Of a DNA stretch of 64,000 nucleotides, positions 56,961 through 64,000 are shown piece by piece. The translations under genes were made by a program, and so were the position numbers. The stretch lies in NCBI RefSeq assembly GCF_003664255.1, contig NZ_RCCV01000003.1, positions 124,001 through 188,000 of the forward strand. Direction: 5' to 3'. The notes under the pieces were generated by a model that was not told the DNA's origin, made no database searches, and was given only the letters and a program-made list of their open reading frames with translations. Numbering within the stretch: the stretch's first letter is position 1; each line of letters begins with the position of its first letter. The DNA is from Micromonospora sp. M71_S20 (GTDB lineage Bacteria; Actinomycetota; Actinomycetes; Mycobacteriales; Micromonosporaceae).

Positions 56961-59057
56961 GTGGCGAGGTTGACCGTGGAGACCGACGACCCGTACCTCT
57001 GGCTGGAAGATCTCGACGGCGCGGACGCCGCGCGGTGGGTGCGGGACCGCAACGCGGAGACCGTGGCCGCCCTGACCGGCGGAGAGGGGTTCGCGGCCCT
57101 GCGGGCCGAGCTCCGCCAGGTGCTCGACGCGGACGACCGCATCCCCTACCCCGGGTGGCGCGGCGACCATCTCTACTACAACTTCTGGACCGACGCGACG
57201 CACCCGCGCGGGGTCTGGCGGCGGACGACGCTCGACCAGTACCGCCGGCCGGAGCCGGAGTGGGACGTGCTGCTCGACCTGGACGCGCTGGCCGCTGAGG
57301 AGGGCGAGAACTGGGTCTGGGGCGGGGCGACGGTGCTGCGGCCCGGCTACGGGCGCTGCCTGGTCAGCCTCTCCCGGGGCGGGGGCGACGCGGTCGTGGT
57401 GCGGGAGTTCGACCTCGACCGCCGCGTCTTCGTCGAGGACGGCTTCACGCTGCCCGAGGCGAAGAGCGCCGTGGGCTGGATCGACGCCGACCAGATCTAC
57501 GTCGCCACCGACTTCGGGCCGGGAACGCTGACCTCCGCCGGCTATCCCCGGGTGGTCCGGCGGTGGCGGCGGGGCACGCCGCTGGCCGAGGCCGGGATCG
57601 TCCACGAGGGCCACGCCGACGACGTCGCCGTGTGGGCCTGGCACGACCCGACGCCCGGCTTCGAGCGCGACTTCGTGGGCCGCCGGCTGGACTTCTTCCG
57701 CTCGGAGCGGCACCTGCTGACCGCGACGGGGGAGCTGGTCCCGGTGGCCGTGCCGGAGGACGCCGGGTGGGACGTACACCGGGAGTGGCTGCTGGTCCGG
57801 CTGCGCTCGCCGTGGACGGTCGGCGGCGTGATCCACCCCGCGGGCGCCCTGCTGGCGGCCCGGTTCGACGCGTTCCTCGCGGGGGAGCGGGAGATGACGG
57901 TGCTCTTCCGCCCCGACGACCGTACGGCGCTCAGCGGCTGGTCCTGGACCCGTGACCGGCTGATCCTGGCCACCCTCGTCGACGTGCAGAGCCGGCTGGA
58001 GGTGCTGACGCCCGACGCGGCGGGCTGGCGGCGGGAGCCCCTGCCCGGGGTGCCGGAGTTCGACCACAGCGAGGTCGTCGACACCGACCCGGACAACGAC
58101 GACGCCTACCTGCTCGCCTCGGAGGGGTTCCTCCAGCCGGCGACGCTGCGGCTCGGGCAGGCCGGCGGCGGGGTGGAGACGCTCAAGCGGGCACCGGCGG
58201 CCTTCGACGCGGACGGCCTGGCGGTACGCCAGTTCTTCGCCGTCTCGGCCGACGGCACGCGGGTGCCGTACTTCGTGGTGGGCGACCCGCACGCGCCCGC
58301 CGGGCCGACGCTGCTCACCGGCTACGGCGGCTACGAGATCCCGATGACCCCGCGCTACAGCGGGGTCATCGGCCGGGGATGGCTGGCCCGGGGCGGCAGC
58401 TACGTGGTGGCGAACATCCGGGGCGGCGGGGAGTACGGCCCCGCGTGGCACCGCGCCGCGCTGCGGGAGAACCGGCCCCGGGCGTACGAGGACTTCGCGG
58501 CGGTGGCGGCCGACCTGGTGACGCGCGGCATCACCACGCCGGAGCGGCTCGGCATCGAGGGCGGCAGTAACGGCGGCCTGCTGACGGGGGTGATGCTGAC
58601 CCTCCACCCGTCGCTGTTCGGGGCGGTCGTCGCGCACGTGCCGGTGCTGGACATGCGGCGCTACCACCGGCTGCTGGCCGGCGCCTCGTGGATGGCCGAG
58701 TACGGCGACCCGGACGTGGCGGCCGACTGGGAGTTCCTGCGCCGGTACTCGCCGTACCACAACATCGACGGCGACCGGTCGTACCCGCCGGTCCTGCTCG
58801 TCACCTCGACCCGCGACGACCGGGTGCATCCGGGGCACGCCCGCAAGATGGCGGCCCGGCTGCGCGAGCACGGCCACGACGTGTCCTACTACGAGAACGT
58901 CGAGGGCGGGCACGGCGCGGCGGCGAACAACGAGCAGCGCGCCTTCGTCTGGGCCCTGACGCTGGAGTTCCTGTGGCGAAAGCTGGCCGGGCAGGCGCGC
59001 CCGCCCCTGCCGCGCCGGTCCTCGCCGGCCGGAACGGACGAGCGGGTCGCTCCCTGA
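56961..59057 (+). CDS. Prolyl oligopeptidase family serine peptidase
   Basis: 698 aa. The GTG at 56961 is six bases after a -10 GATAGT (56949-56954), implying a leaderless start; the frame is open further up but unsupported. Residues ~10-400 form the seven-blade propeller (DDPYLWLEDLDGADAARWVRDRNAET is the classic N-terminus); ~420-690 is the alpha/beta hydrolase with IEGGSNGGLLTG (Ser), STRDDRVHPGHA (Asp) and VEGGHGAAANN (His). It cleaves short peptides, often after Pro. No signal peptide, so cytoplasmic. Confidence 0.93.
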   Translation: MARLTVETDDPYLWLEDLDGADAARWVRDRNAETVAALTGGEGFAALRAELRQVLDADDRIPYPGWRGDHLYYNFWTDATHPRGVWRRTTLDQYRRPEPEWDVLLDLDALAAEEGENWVWGGATVLRPGYGRCLVSLSRGGGDAVVVREFDLDRRVFVEDGFTLPEAKSAVGWIDADQIYVATDFGPGTLTSAGYPRVVRRWRRGTPLAEAGIVHEGHADDVAVWAWHDPTPGFERDFVGRRLDFFRSERHLLTATGELVPVAVPEDAGWDVHREWLLVRLRSPWTVGGVIHPAGALLAARFDAFLAGEREMTVLFRPDDRTALSGWSWTRDRLILATLVDVQSRLEVLTPDAAGWRREPLPGVPEFDHSEVVDTDPDNDDAYLLASEGFLQPATLRLGQAGGGVETLKRAPAAFDADGLAVRQFFAVSADGTRVPYFVVGDPHAPAGPTLLTGYGGYEIPMTPRYSGVIGRGWLARGGSYVVANIRGGGEYGPAWHRAALRENRPRAYEDFAAVAADLVTRGITTPERLGIEGGSNGGLLTGVMLTLHPSLFGAVVAHVPVLDMRRYHRLLAGASWMAEYGDPDVAADWEFLRRYSPYHNIDGDRSYPPVLLVTSTRDDRVHPGHARKMAARLREHGHDVSYYENVEGGHGAAANNEQRAFVWALTLEFLWRKLAGQARPPLPRRSSPAGTDERVAP

Positions 59058-59121
59058 CCCGGGCGCGACGCGATCCGGGGGCGCTGCCGGCCGGCCGCGG
59101 GGTGGCCGGCGAAGGGAACCG

Positions 59122-60015
59122 TCAGGCCGTCGGGGGCGGGGCGGGCAGTTCGTCGACCACGACCACCTCGGTGCCGGGGCGGACCTTCGCCAGCAGTTCC
59201 CGCTGACCGCTCTTCGTCAGCCGGATGCAGCCGTTGGTGGTGTTCCGGCCCAGCTCGCCGTCGTGGTACCAGCTGTGCACGCCGATGTGCGCGCCGCGCA
59301 GGCCCGGCGGCACCGAGTCGGGGTCGTCGGGCACCGAGCCGAGGGCGTAGATGTCGACGCCGCCGTACACGCTCTCCGGCGGCGGGGTGCGGCCGAGGAT
59401 GAAGGTCCGGCCCAGCGGGGTCTCCTGGCCGCGCTGGCCGAGGCTGACCTCCCAGCTGCGGACGGCCCGGCCGGCGCGGTACCAGGTGAGCCGGTGGTGC
59501 TTGCGCTCCACCACGATCTGGTCGGGCAGCGCCACGGTGGTGTGGCCGCCGGGCGGCAGCCAGGCGAGCGTGCGGTTGGCCGACGGGAGCAGCACCGCCG
59601 TCCAGCCGGCCTGTCGCCGAGCGATGGGCATGGTCAGCTCGACGCCGCTGAGGGTGGGGTCGAGGAAGGCCAGCGGCCGGCCGCCGGGGGCGGTGTAGGC
59701 GGCGATCCGGCGGGTCGGGTGCAGGCCCTCGGTCAGCGGCGCGGTGTCGAGGGTGTCCGGGTCGGCCGGGAAGCCCCTGGGCGCCGGGCCGTAGTCGACC
59801 ACCGGCAGGTCGTCCGGCGCGGGCGCGGCGACGGGCACCCGCTCCGGCGCCGCGCTGGTCGGGGCCGCGCTGGTCGACGCGGGCGGCCCGGCGACGACCG
59901 GCGGCGCGGTGGGCGCGGCCGCGGGGATCAGCACCCAGCCGGTGACCCCGGCGGCCAGCAGGAGCAGGGGTACGCCGACGGCGGCGGCCAGGGTGCGGAC
60001 ACGTCGCCGGTTCAT
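59122..60015 (-). CDS. L,D-transpeptidase (YkuD)
   Basis: 297 aa from the ATG at 60015; a GTG at 60030 in frame is the alternative. N-terminal anchor or signal (TLAAAVGVPLLLLAAGVTGWVLI) then a Pro/Ala/Ser linker, a ~70-residue accessory segment and the YkuD domain: DQIVVERKHHRLTWYRAGR, TPLGRTFILGRTP, HIGVHSWYHDG and GRNTTNGCIRLTKSG with the catalytic Cys. The usual SHGC is NGC, a tolerated change. It makes 3-3 cross-links or attaches proteins to peptidoglycan outside the membrane. Confidence 0.9.
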   Translation of the reverse strand: MNRRRVRTLAAAVGVPLLLLAAGVTGWVLIPAAAPTAPPVVAGPPASTSAAPTSAAPERVPVAAPAPDDLPVVDYGPAPRGFPADPDTLDTAPLTEGLHPTRRIAAYTAPGGRPLAFLDPTLSGVELTMPIARRQAGWTAVLLPSANRTLAWLPPGGHTTVALPDQIVVERKHHRLTWYRAGRAVRSWEVSLGQRGQETPLGRTFILGRTPPPESVYGGVDIYALGSVPDDPDSVPPGLRGAHIGVHSWYHDGELGRNTTNGCIRLTKSGQRELLAKVRPGTEVVVVDELPAPPPTA

Positions 60016-60112
60016 TCGGTCAAAACGCACAAACTAACTGTAACGGGTGAACGGCGGCGAAACCCCGCCCCGGCCGAATGTCGGTCGGGACGGGGTCCGC
60101 ATCGGCGGGGCC

Positions 60113-61561
60113 TCAGCTCAGCCGCGCGCCCACGTGGATGGCGATCGCGTCGTGGGCCGGTACGTTCGCGGCGAACCAGCCACCGCCGTCCACGGTGATC
60201 ACCGGCCCGCTGCACGTGCCGTTGCTGAAAGTGCCGTGGATGACGTCGCAGTAGCGCCCGGCCGGCAGCCCGGTCTGGTACGACCGGCCGGTGACCGCGG
60301 AGTCCTCGTCGTTGATCGTGACGTAGCCCTTGCCGGACCGACCGAAGGCGATGTGGTTGTTGCCGTTGTCGTACCAGTTGACGACGCTGGCGCCCTCGGT
60401 GGCGTTGCGGAAGCCGACCATGTTGGCGATGACCGGCCAGCGGTGCTCGCACTCCCAGCCGGAGTAGCAGGTGGCGTTGAGCGTCCTGCCGGAGCTGTCC
60501 GAGGGCGGGCCCTGGTCGCGCTGGCTGAACGTGTAGCTCGACATCACCGTCGGGGAGCCGTACGGCCAGGCGAGCATGAACGCGTTGGCCAGCGCGTAGA
60601 TGCCCCGGTCGCGGTAGGTCAGCACCCCGCCGACGTCGCGCTGGGTGTCGTGGTTGTCCACGAAGACGCCGGCCGAGCCGCTGGGCAGGTGTCCCCACCC
60701 CTCGCCGAAGTTGCGCAGGTAGGCGAGCTTCTCAGAGCGGAAGACCCGGGCGAGGTCCTTGCCGTAGCGGAACTCGTGCACGTCGCCGTTGCCGGTGTAC
60801 TCGCCCGGCTGGATCGGCTCGCCGGCGCCGTGGATCACCTCCTGCACGATGTACGCCGAGCGGGACAGCTTGCCCTTGATGGCGGCGATGTCGGCGGCCG
60901 GCATGTGCTTGCTGGCGTCCATCCGGAAGCCGTCGACGCCGAGCGAGAGCAGGTCGTTGAGGTAGCCCGCGATCCTCGTCCGGACGTAGTCCGACTCGGT
61001 CTTCAGGTCGGCGAGGTTGACCAGCTCGCAGTTCTGCACCTCCCACCGGTCGTTGTAGTTGGCGATGTCGTCGCCGCCGTTGCGACCGCAGTGGTGGAAG
61101 TCCTGCGTCTGGTAGATCCCGGGGTAGTCGTAGTGCCCGTACGACGAGCCGGCCCAGCCGGTGCCGCCGTTGTCCTGCCCGGACATGTGGTTGACGACCG
61201 CGTCGACGACCACCTTGACGCCGGCGGCGTGGCAGGCGTCGACCATGGACTTGAACTGGGCGCGGGTGCCCTTGCGGGACTCGATCCGGTAGCTGACCGG
61301 CTGGTACGCCAGCCACCACTGCGAGCCCCGGACGTGCTCCTGGGGCGGCGAGACCTGCACCCAGCCGTAGCCCTTCGGGCCGAGGGTGGTGCGGCACTCG
61401 GTGGCCACCGAGGACCAGTTCCACTCGAAGAGGTTGGCGATGACCTTCTTGCCGCCCGCCGGAGCCGCGCCGGCCGGGGGCGCGGTCGCGGCGGTGGGGA
61501 CGATCAGGCCGGCGATCACGCCGAGGGCGACGATCGCCGACAACCGTCGACGTCTCTGCAT
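60113..61561 (-). CDS. Secreted alpha-amylase (GH13, Streptomyces type)
   Basis: 482 aa; GGAGTCC precedes the ATG at 61561. Signal peptide ~32 residues ([20 protein letters not shown], ending AGAAPA). GH13 regions: [20 protein letters not shown] (nucleophile Asp), [13 protein letters not shown] (Glu) and [10 protein letters not shown] (Asp), with [18 protein letters not shown] at the start as in Streptomyces/animal-type amylases (GH13_32). The C-terminal ~75 residues are domain C; no starch-binding domain. It hydrolyses alpha-1,4 glucans outside the cell. Operator-like site upstream at 61661-61679. Confidence 0.95.
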   Translation of the reverse strand: MQRRRRLSAIVALGVIAGLIVPTAATAPPAGAAPAGGKKVIANLFEWNWSSVATECRTTLGPKGYGWVQVSPPQEHVRGSQWWLAYQPVSYRIESRKGTRAQFKSMVDACHAAGVKVVVDAVVNHMSGQDNGGTGWAGSSYGHYDYPGIYQTQDFHHCGRNGGDDIANYNDRWEVQNCELVNLADLKTESDYVRTRIAGYLNDLLSLGVDGFRMDASKHMPAADIAAIKGKLSRSAYIVQEVIHGAGEPIQPGEYTGNGDVHEFRYGKDLARVFRSEKLAYLRNFGEGWGHLPSGSAGVFVDNHDTQRDVGGVLTYRDRGIYALANAFMLAWPYGSPTVMSSYTFSQRDQGPPSDSSGRTLNATCYSGWECEHRWPVIANMVGFRNATEGASVVNWYDNGNNHIAFGRSGKGYVTINDEDSAVTGRSYQTGLPAGRYCDVIHGTFSNGTCSGPVITVDGGGWFAANVPAHDAIAIHVGARLS

Positions 61562-61660
61562 GGGAGGACTCCTGACGGGGTGGGGGACGGGGGCGGTGGC
61601 GAGGCCGGGGGGCCCGGCGGTGCCGGGATCTTGCAGTACGGATTGAAAATTTCCGAAAGG

Positions 61661-61679
61661 TTACAAGCGCATTGCAAGC
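61661..61679. promoter_or_regulatory. LacI/MalR-type operator-like site upstream of the amylase gene
   Basis: TTACAAGCGCATTGCAAGC on the plus strand; reversed it gives GCTTGCAATGCGCTTGTAA, two CTTG(C/T)AA elements. It shares the CTTGCAATG word with the site at 31456-31474 upstream of the debranching enzyme. It lies 100 bases before the amylase start, in an AT-rich stretch (61634-61690) unlike the surrounding DNA. Confidence 0.55.
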
Positions 61680-61850
61680 ACTGTCAATGCATGGGCATGT
61701 GTGGATGCCTTCCGGGGTGTTCCGCGTCGGGCGATCGGGCCGCCCACGCGCCGGAGGGCCGGGCGGTTCGACGACCGTGCGGGGAATTTTCGCGCGCCGG
61801 TGATCCGCCCGCCGCGTCGGTCCGTACTCGATGGGGAACAGGGCCGGCCG

Positions 61851-63326
61851 GTGGTGCGCCGCCGCGAGACGATCGAGGAGCAGATGGCCCGGGCACAACG
61901 CAACCAGAAGCCGCCCACCGTCCGGACCACCAGCACCAGCCGGGGGGCCCGCACCCGGTCCCGGCCCGCGGTGGCCCTGCTGACCCTCTCGGCGCTCGCC
62001 GCGCTGTGGGCCGCCACCACGCTGACCGGCGTCGGCTCGGCCGCGTACGCGTACGGCTTCTTCTTCACCGAGTTCTTCGCCGGGGTCGTCGCCCTCGTGG
62101 CGTTGAGCCTCACCGTGATGATGGGGCTGCTCGCCACCGACCGGCTGGTGCTGCTGATCCGGCACCGGGTGCTGCTCCAGTCCGCGCACCGGGCCACCGG
62201 CATCCTCGGCGTCGCCGGGCTGGTCTTCCACGTGCTCACGAAGATCGCCACCGGCCGGGCGGGGAGCACCGACGCGGTGGTCCCCTTCGTCGGTGGGCGA
62301 GGCCTCTACGTCGGCCTCGGCACGGTGGCCGCCCTGCTGATGGTGAGCGTGCTCTGGACCGGTGTCGTCCGGGCCCGCTTCGCCGGGGTCGGTCCGAAGT
62401 GGCTCTGGCGCACGCTGCACTCGGCCGCGTACCTCTCCTGGCCGTTCGCCATCGTGCACGGGCTCAACGCCGGGCGGCCCGCGAAGCCCTGGGTGATGCT
62501 CAGTTACCTCGCCTGCGTCCTGCTGGTCGTGCTGGCGCTGCTGGTCCGCCTCTCCGTGAGCCTCGGCCGGCGCCGCCGGGAGCAGCACCAGGCCGCCGCG
62601 ATGAACCAGGCCCTGGCCGGGCGGCCGGCCGAGGACGCCCCGCGCCGGTCGCTGTTGCGGGGCCTGACCCGACGCGCCGACCGGGCGGCGAAGCCGGAGG
62701 GGCGCGGGGGGACCTGGGCGGCCACCACGGTAGCCGGCACCGCGCTCACCGGCACCTGGTCCGCCCCCGCCGCGCGGCGTCACGACCCGGGGCGGTTCAC
62801 CGTGCCGGCCGTGCCCGAGCCCGGCACGCTCCGCGACCCGGCACGCCCCCGCCGTCGCGAGGAGACCCCCGCGCCGGCCTCCCGGCGTCGCGAGGAGGTC
62901 GCCCCGGTCGGACGGCGCCGCGAGGAGGCCCCCGTGCCGGCCGGTCGCCGGTACGCCGAGGAACCCTGGGACAGCCCTCGCCGCTGGCAGCCCGGCGACC
63001 TGGTCTCGGCGGACCCGGTCTCGGTCGGGCCGGTCTCCGATGACCCGGTCTCCTCCGCCGCGTTCTCCGCGGCGCCGCGCAGCGGCGGCGGCCGGCACAG
63101 CGTCGAGGACGACCGGGACCTCGAACCGGACTACTGGCGGCCCCCGGTCCGGTACGTCCCCGAGGAGGTACCGCTGCCGGCCGACGACACCCCGACCCTG
63201 GTCGACCTCGCGTCCCGGCGGGCACGCCGGGCCGCCGGCGAGAGCCGGTCGGCCCGCCGCCGCCGGGTCAACGCCGACGCCGTCGACGGGGCGTACTGGG
63301 CCGGGCTGCGGGGTGAGGCGAAGTGA
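61851..63326 (+). CDS. Cytochrome b/ferric-reductase-like membrane protein with long basic tail
   Basis: 491 aa from the GTG at 61851; the ATG at 61884 is an alternative start with a close GAGGAG. Five to six helices at ~45-245 with paired His: HRVLLQSAHRATGILGVAGLVFHVL and WLWRTLHSAAYLSWPFAIVHGL, as in ferric-reductase-like transmembrane haem proteins. Residues ~250-490 are charged and Arg/Pro/Glu-rich with RRREE repeats, probably disordered and cytoplasmic. The stop overlaps the next gene (GTGA), whose product could pass electrons to the haems (inference). Confidence 0.82.
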   Translation: MVRRRETIEEQMARAQRNQKPPTVRTTSTSRGARTRSRPAVALLTLSALAALWAATTLTGVGSAAYAYGFFFTEFFAGVVALVALSLTVMMGLLATDRLVLLIRHRVLLQSAHRATGILGVAGLVFHVLTKIATGRAGSTDAVVPFVGGRGLYVGLGTVAALLMVSVLWTGVVRARFAGVGPKWLWRTLHSAAYLSWPFAIVHGLNAGRPAKPWVMLSYLACVLLVVLALLVRLSVSLGRRRREQHQAAAMNQALAGRPAEDAPRRSLLRGLTRRADRAAKPEGRGGTWAATTVAGTALTGTWSAPAARRHDPGRFTVPAVPEPGTLRDPARPRRREETPAPASRRREEVAPVGRRREEAPVPAGRRYAEEPWDSPRRWQPGDLVSADPVSVGPVSDDPVSSAAFSAAPRSGGGRHSVEDDRDLEPDYWRPPVRYVPEEVPLPADDTPTLVDLASRRARRAAGESRSARRRRVNADAVDGAYWAGLRGEAK

Positions 63327-64000
63327 CGCGGACGACCGTGCCCCCGGTGGCCTGCGTCGGCGAGCCCCGGCTCACCGCCGGCTTCGCCGAGTACGGCCGG
63401 CTCGACCTGCTGGCCCACGAGGAGGTGCACGGGCCGGTCGGGCCGATGGAACCGGCCACCCTGCTCCGGCTCGCCGAGGGCGTCCAACTCAAGGGCAAGG
63501 GCGGTGCGGGCTTCCCGTTCGCCAAGAAGCTCCGCGCGGTGCTGGAGTCCTGCGAGCGGCGGGACCTCCCGGCGGTGGTGGTGGTCAACGCCACCGAGGG
63601 GGAGCCGGCGAGCTGGAAGGACAAGGTGCTGCTCACCCGGGCCCCGCACCTGGTCCTCGACGGCGCCGCGCTGGCCGCGTACGCGCTGGACGCCGACGAG
63701 ATCGTCGTCGGGGTTGCCGACGACGGGGTGGGCCGCGACTCCCTGACCGACGCGCTGGAGGAACGCCGGATGCCGGTGCCGACCAGCATCGTCACCGTGC
63801 CGCACCGGTTCATCTCCGGCGAGGGCGGAGCCCTGGTCAACGGCATCAACGGCCTGCCGCACATCCCGCCGGGCACCAAGCGGCGCTCCAGCGACTCCGG
63901 CGTCGGCGGCCTGCCCACCCTGCTCTCCAACGCCGAGACGTACGCCCAGCTCGCGGTCGCCTCCCGGCTCGGCCCGTACGAGTACGCGGCGCTCGGCACC
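63323..64000 (+). CDS. NuoF-like NADH/flavin/iron-sulfur oxidoreductase, 3' end outside window
   Basis: 226 residues visible from the GTG at 63323; the frame is open to the last base. VQLKGKGGAGFPFAKKLRAV is the FMN/NADH-binding Rossmann-like start, VVVNATEGEPASWKDKVLLTRAPHLVLDGAALAAYAL and PHRFISGEGGALVNGINGLPHIPP match NuoF/HydB. Such subunits oxidise NAD(P)H through FMN and pass electrons to an Fe-S centre. Coupled to the cytochrome-b-like gene, it suggests a two-component membrane electron-transfer unit rather than complex I. Confidence 0.85.
   Translation, partial: MTRTTVPPVACVGEPRLTAGFAEYGRLDLLAHEEVHGPVGPMEPATLLRLAEGVQLKGKGGAGFPFAKKLRAVLESCERRDLPAVVVVNATEGEPASWKDKVLLTRAPHLVLDGAALAAYALDADEIVVGVADDGVGRDSLTDALEERRMPVPTSIVTVPHRFISGEGGALVNGINGLPHIPPGTKRRSSDSGVGGLPTLLSNAETYAQLAVASRLGPYEYAALGT

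Noticed and set aside
1..64000. CRISPR array
   Set aside because: I looked for regularly spaced short repeats; only lectin blocks, att repeats and short tandem repeats were found.

Overview
The window is very GC-rich, with strong G/C third-position bias, frequent GTG and occasional TTG starts, many four-base stop/start overlaps (ATGA, GTGA) and several starts that look leaderless. Together with the gene content (ROK regulator, secreted lectin-bearing enzymes, F420-type LLM oxidoreductase, alditol oxidase, actinobacterial MerR and M50 proteins) this points to an actinomycete, most likely Micromonosporaceae (Micromonospora-like). It appears chromosomal, with one clear integration scar at a tRNA gene.

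Layout. 1-1469: tail of an ABC-2 export system. 1533-2651: YihY membrane protein. 2978-9397: ROK repressor, RbsA-type ATPase, permease, sugar-binding lipoprotein and Gfo/Idh/MocA dehydrogenase (sugar uptake and first oxidation). 9883-18246: a compact eight-gene 'ebo'-type cluster (inositol-phosphate-synthase-like, UbiA/EboC, TIM-barrel epimerase, EboA, TatD/EboB, EboE, phosphodiesterase/EboF-like, polyprenyl diphosphate synthase). 18634-25004: two large secreted enzymes (PQQ-type sugar dehydrogenase; ThuA plus DUF1080), both ending in CBM6 and ricin-type lectin domains, then a cytoplasmic sugar isomerase/epimerase. 25098-30263: small coiled-coil protein, tRNA-Asn, FAD oxidoreductase, a helical protein with a membrane-anchored M16 peptidase, tRNA-Met. 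30219-31275: decayed integrative element bounded by a 40-bp repeat of the tRNA 3' half. 31549-42169: secreted debranching enzyme, a divergent DJ-1/GlxA pair, a three-gene membrane operon, a methyltransferase, a Uma2 remnant and a DUF4173-like membrane protein. 42363-47385: nuclease, winged-helix-like protein and double ATPase, a candidate defence or DNA-processing module. 47834-64000: phage-like glycosidase pair, M23-like secreted protein, flavoenzymes, alditol oxidase, M50/CBS protease, MerR regulator, prolyl oligopeptidase, L,D-transpeptidase, secreted alpha-amylase, and a cytochrome-b/NuoF-like redox pair running off the end.

How the parts fit. The sugar transport operon and the secreted-enzyme locus share a 53-bp control module at exactly the same internal spacing (2844-2896 and 18344-18396), so the ebo-type cluster is enclosed by what may be one ROK-controlled regulon. 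Gfo/Idh/MocA dehydrogenase, DUF1080 (a fold now linked to 3-keto-glycoside hydrolysis), ThuA and xylose-isomerase-like enzymes suggest glycoside breakdown through 3-keto intermediates. The two secreted starch enzymes, 30 kb apart, share a different operator-like motif (31456-31474 and 61661-61679).

The most unusual signals are: (i) the ebo-type cluster with its own prenyl synthase; (ii) the shared control module; (iii) two intergenic repeat insertions that each encode a short in-frame ORF which stops on the next gene's start codon, preserving the stop/start overlap; and (iv) the nuclease, winged-helix and double-ATPase cassette. All calls rest on reading the sequence and on family knowledge; no database search was run.
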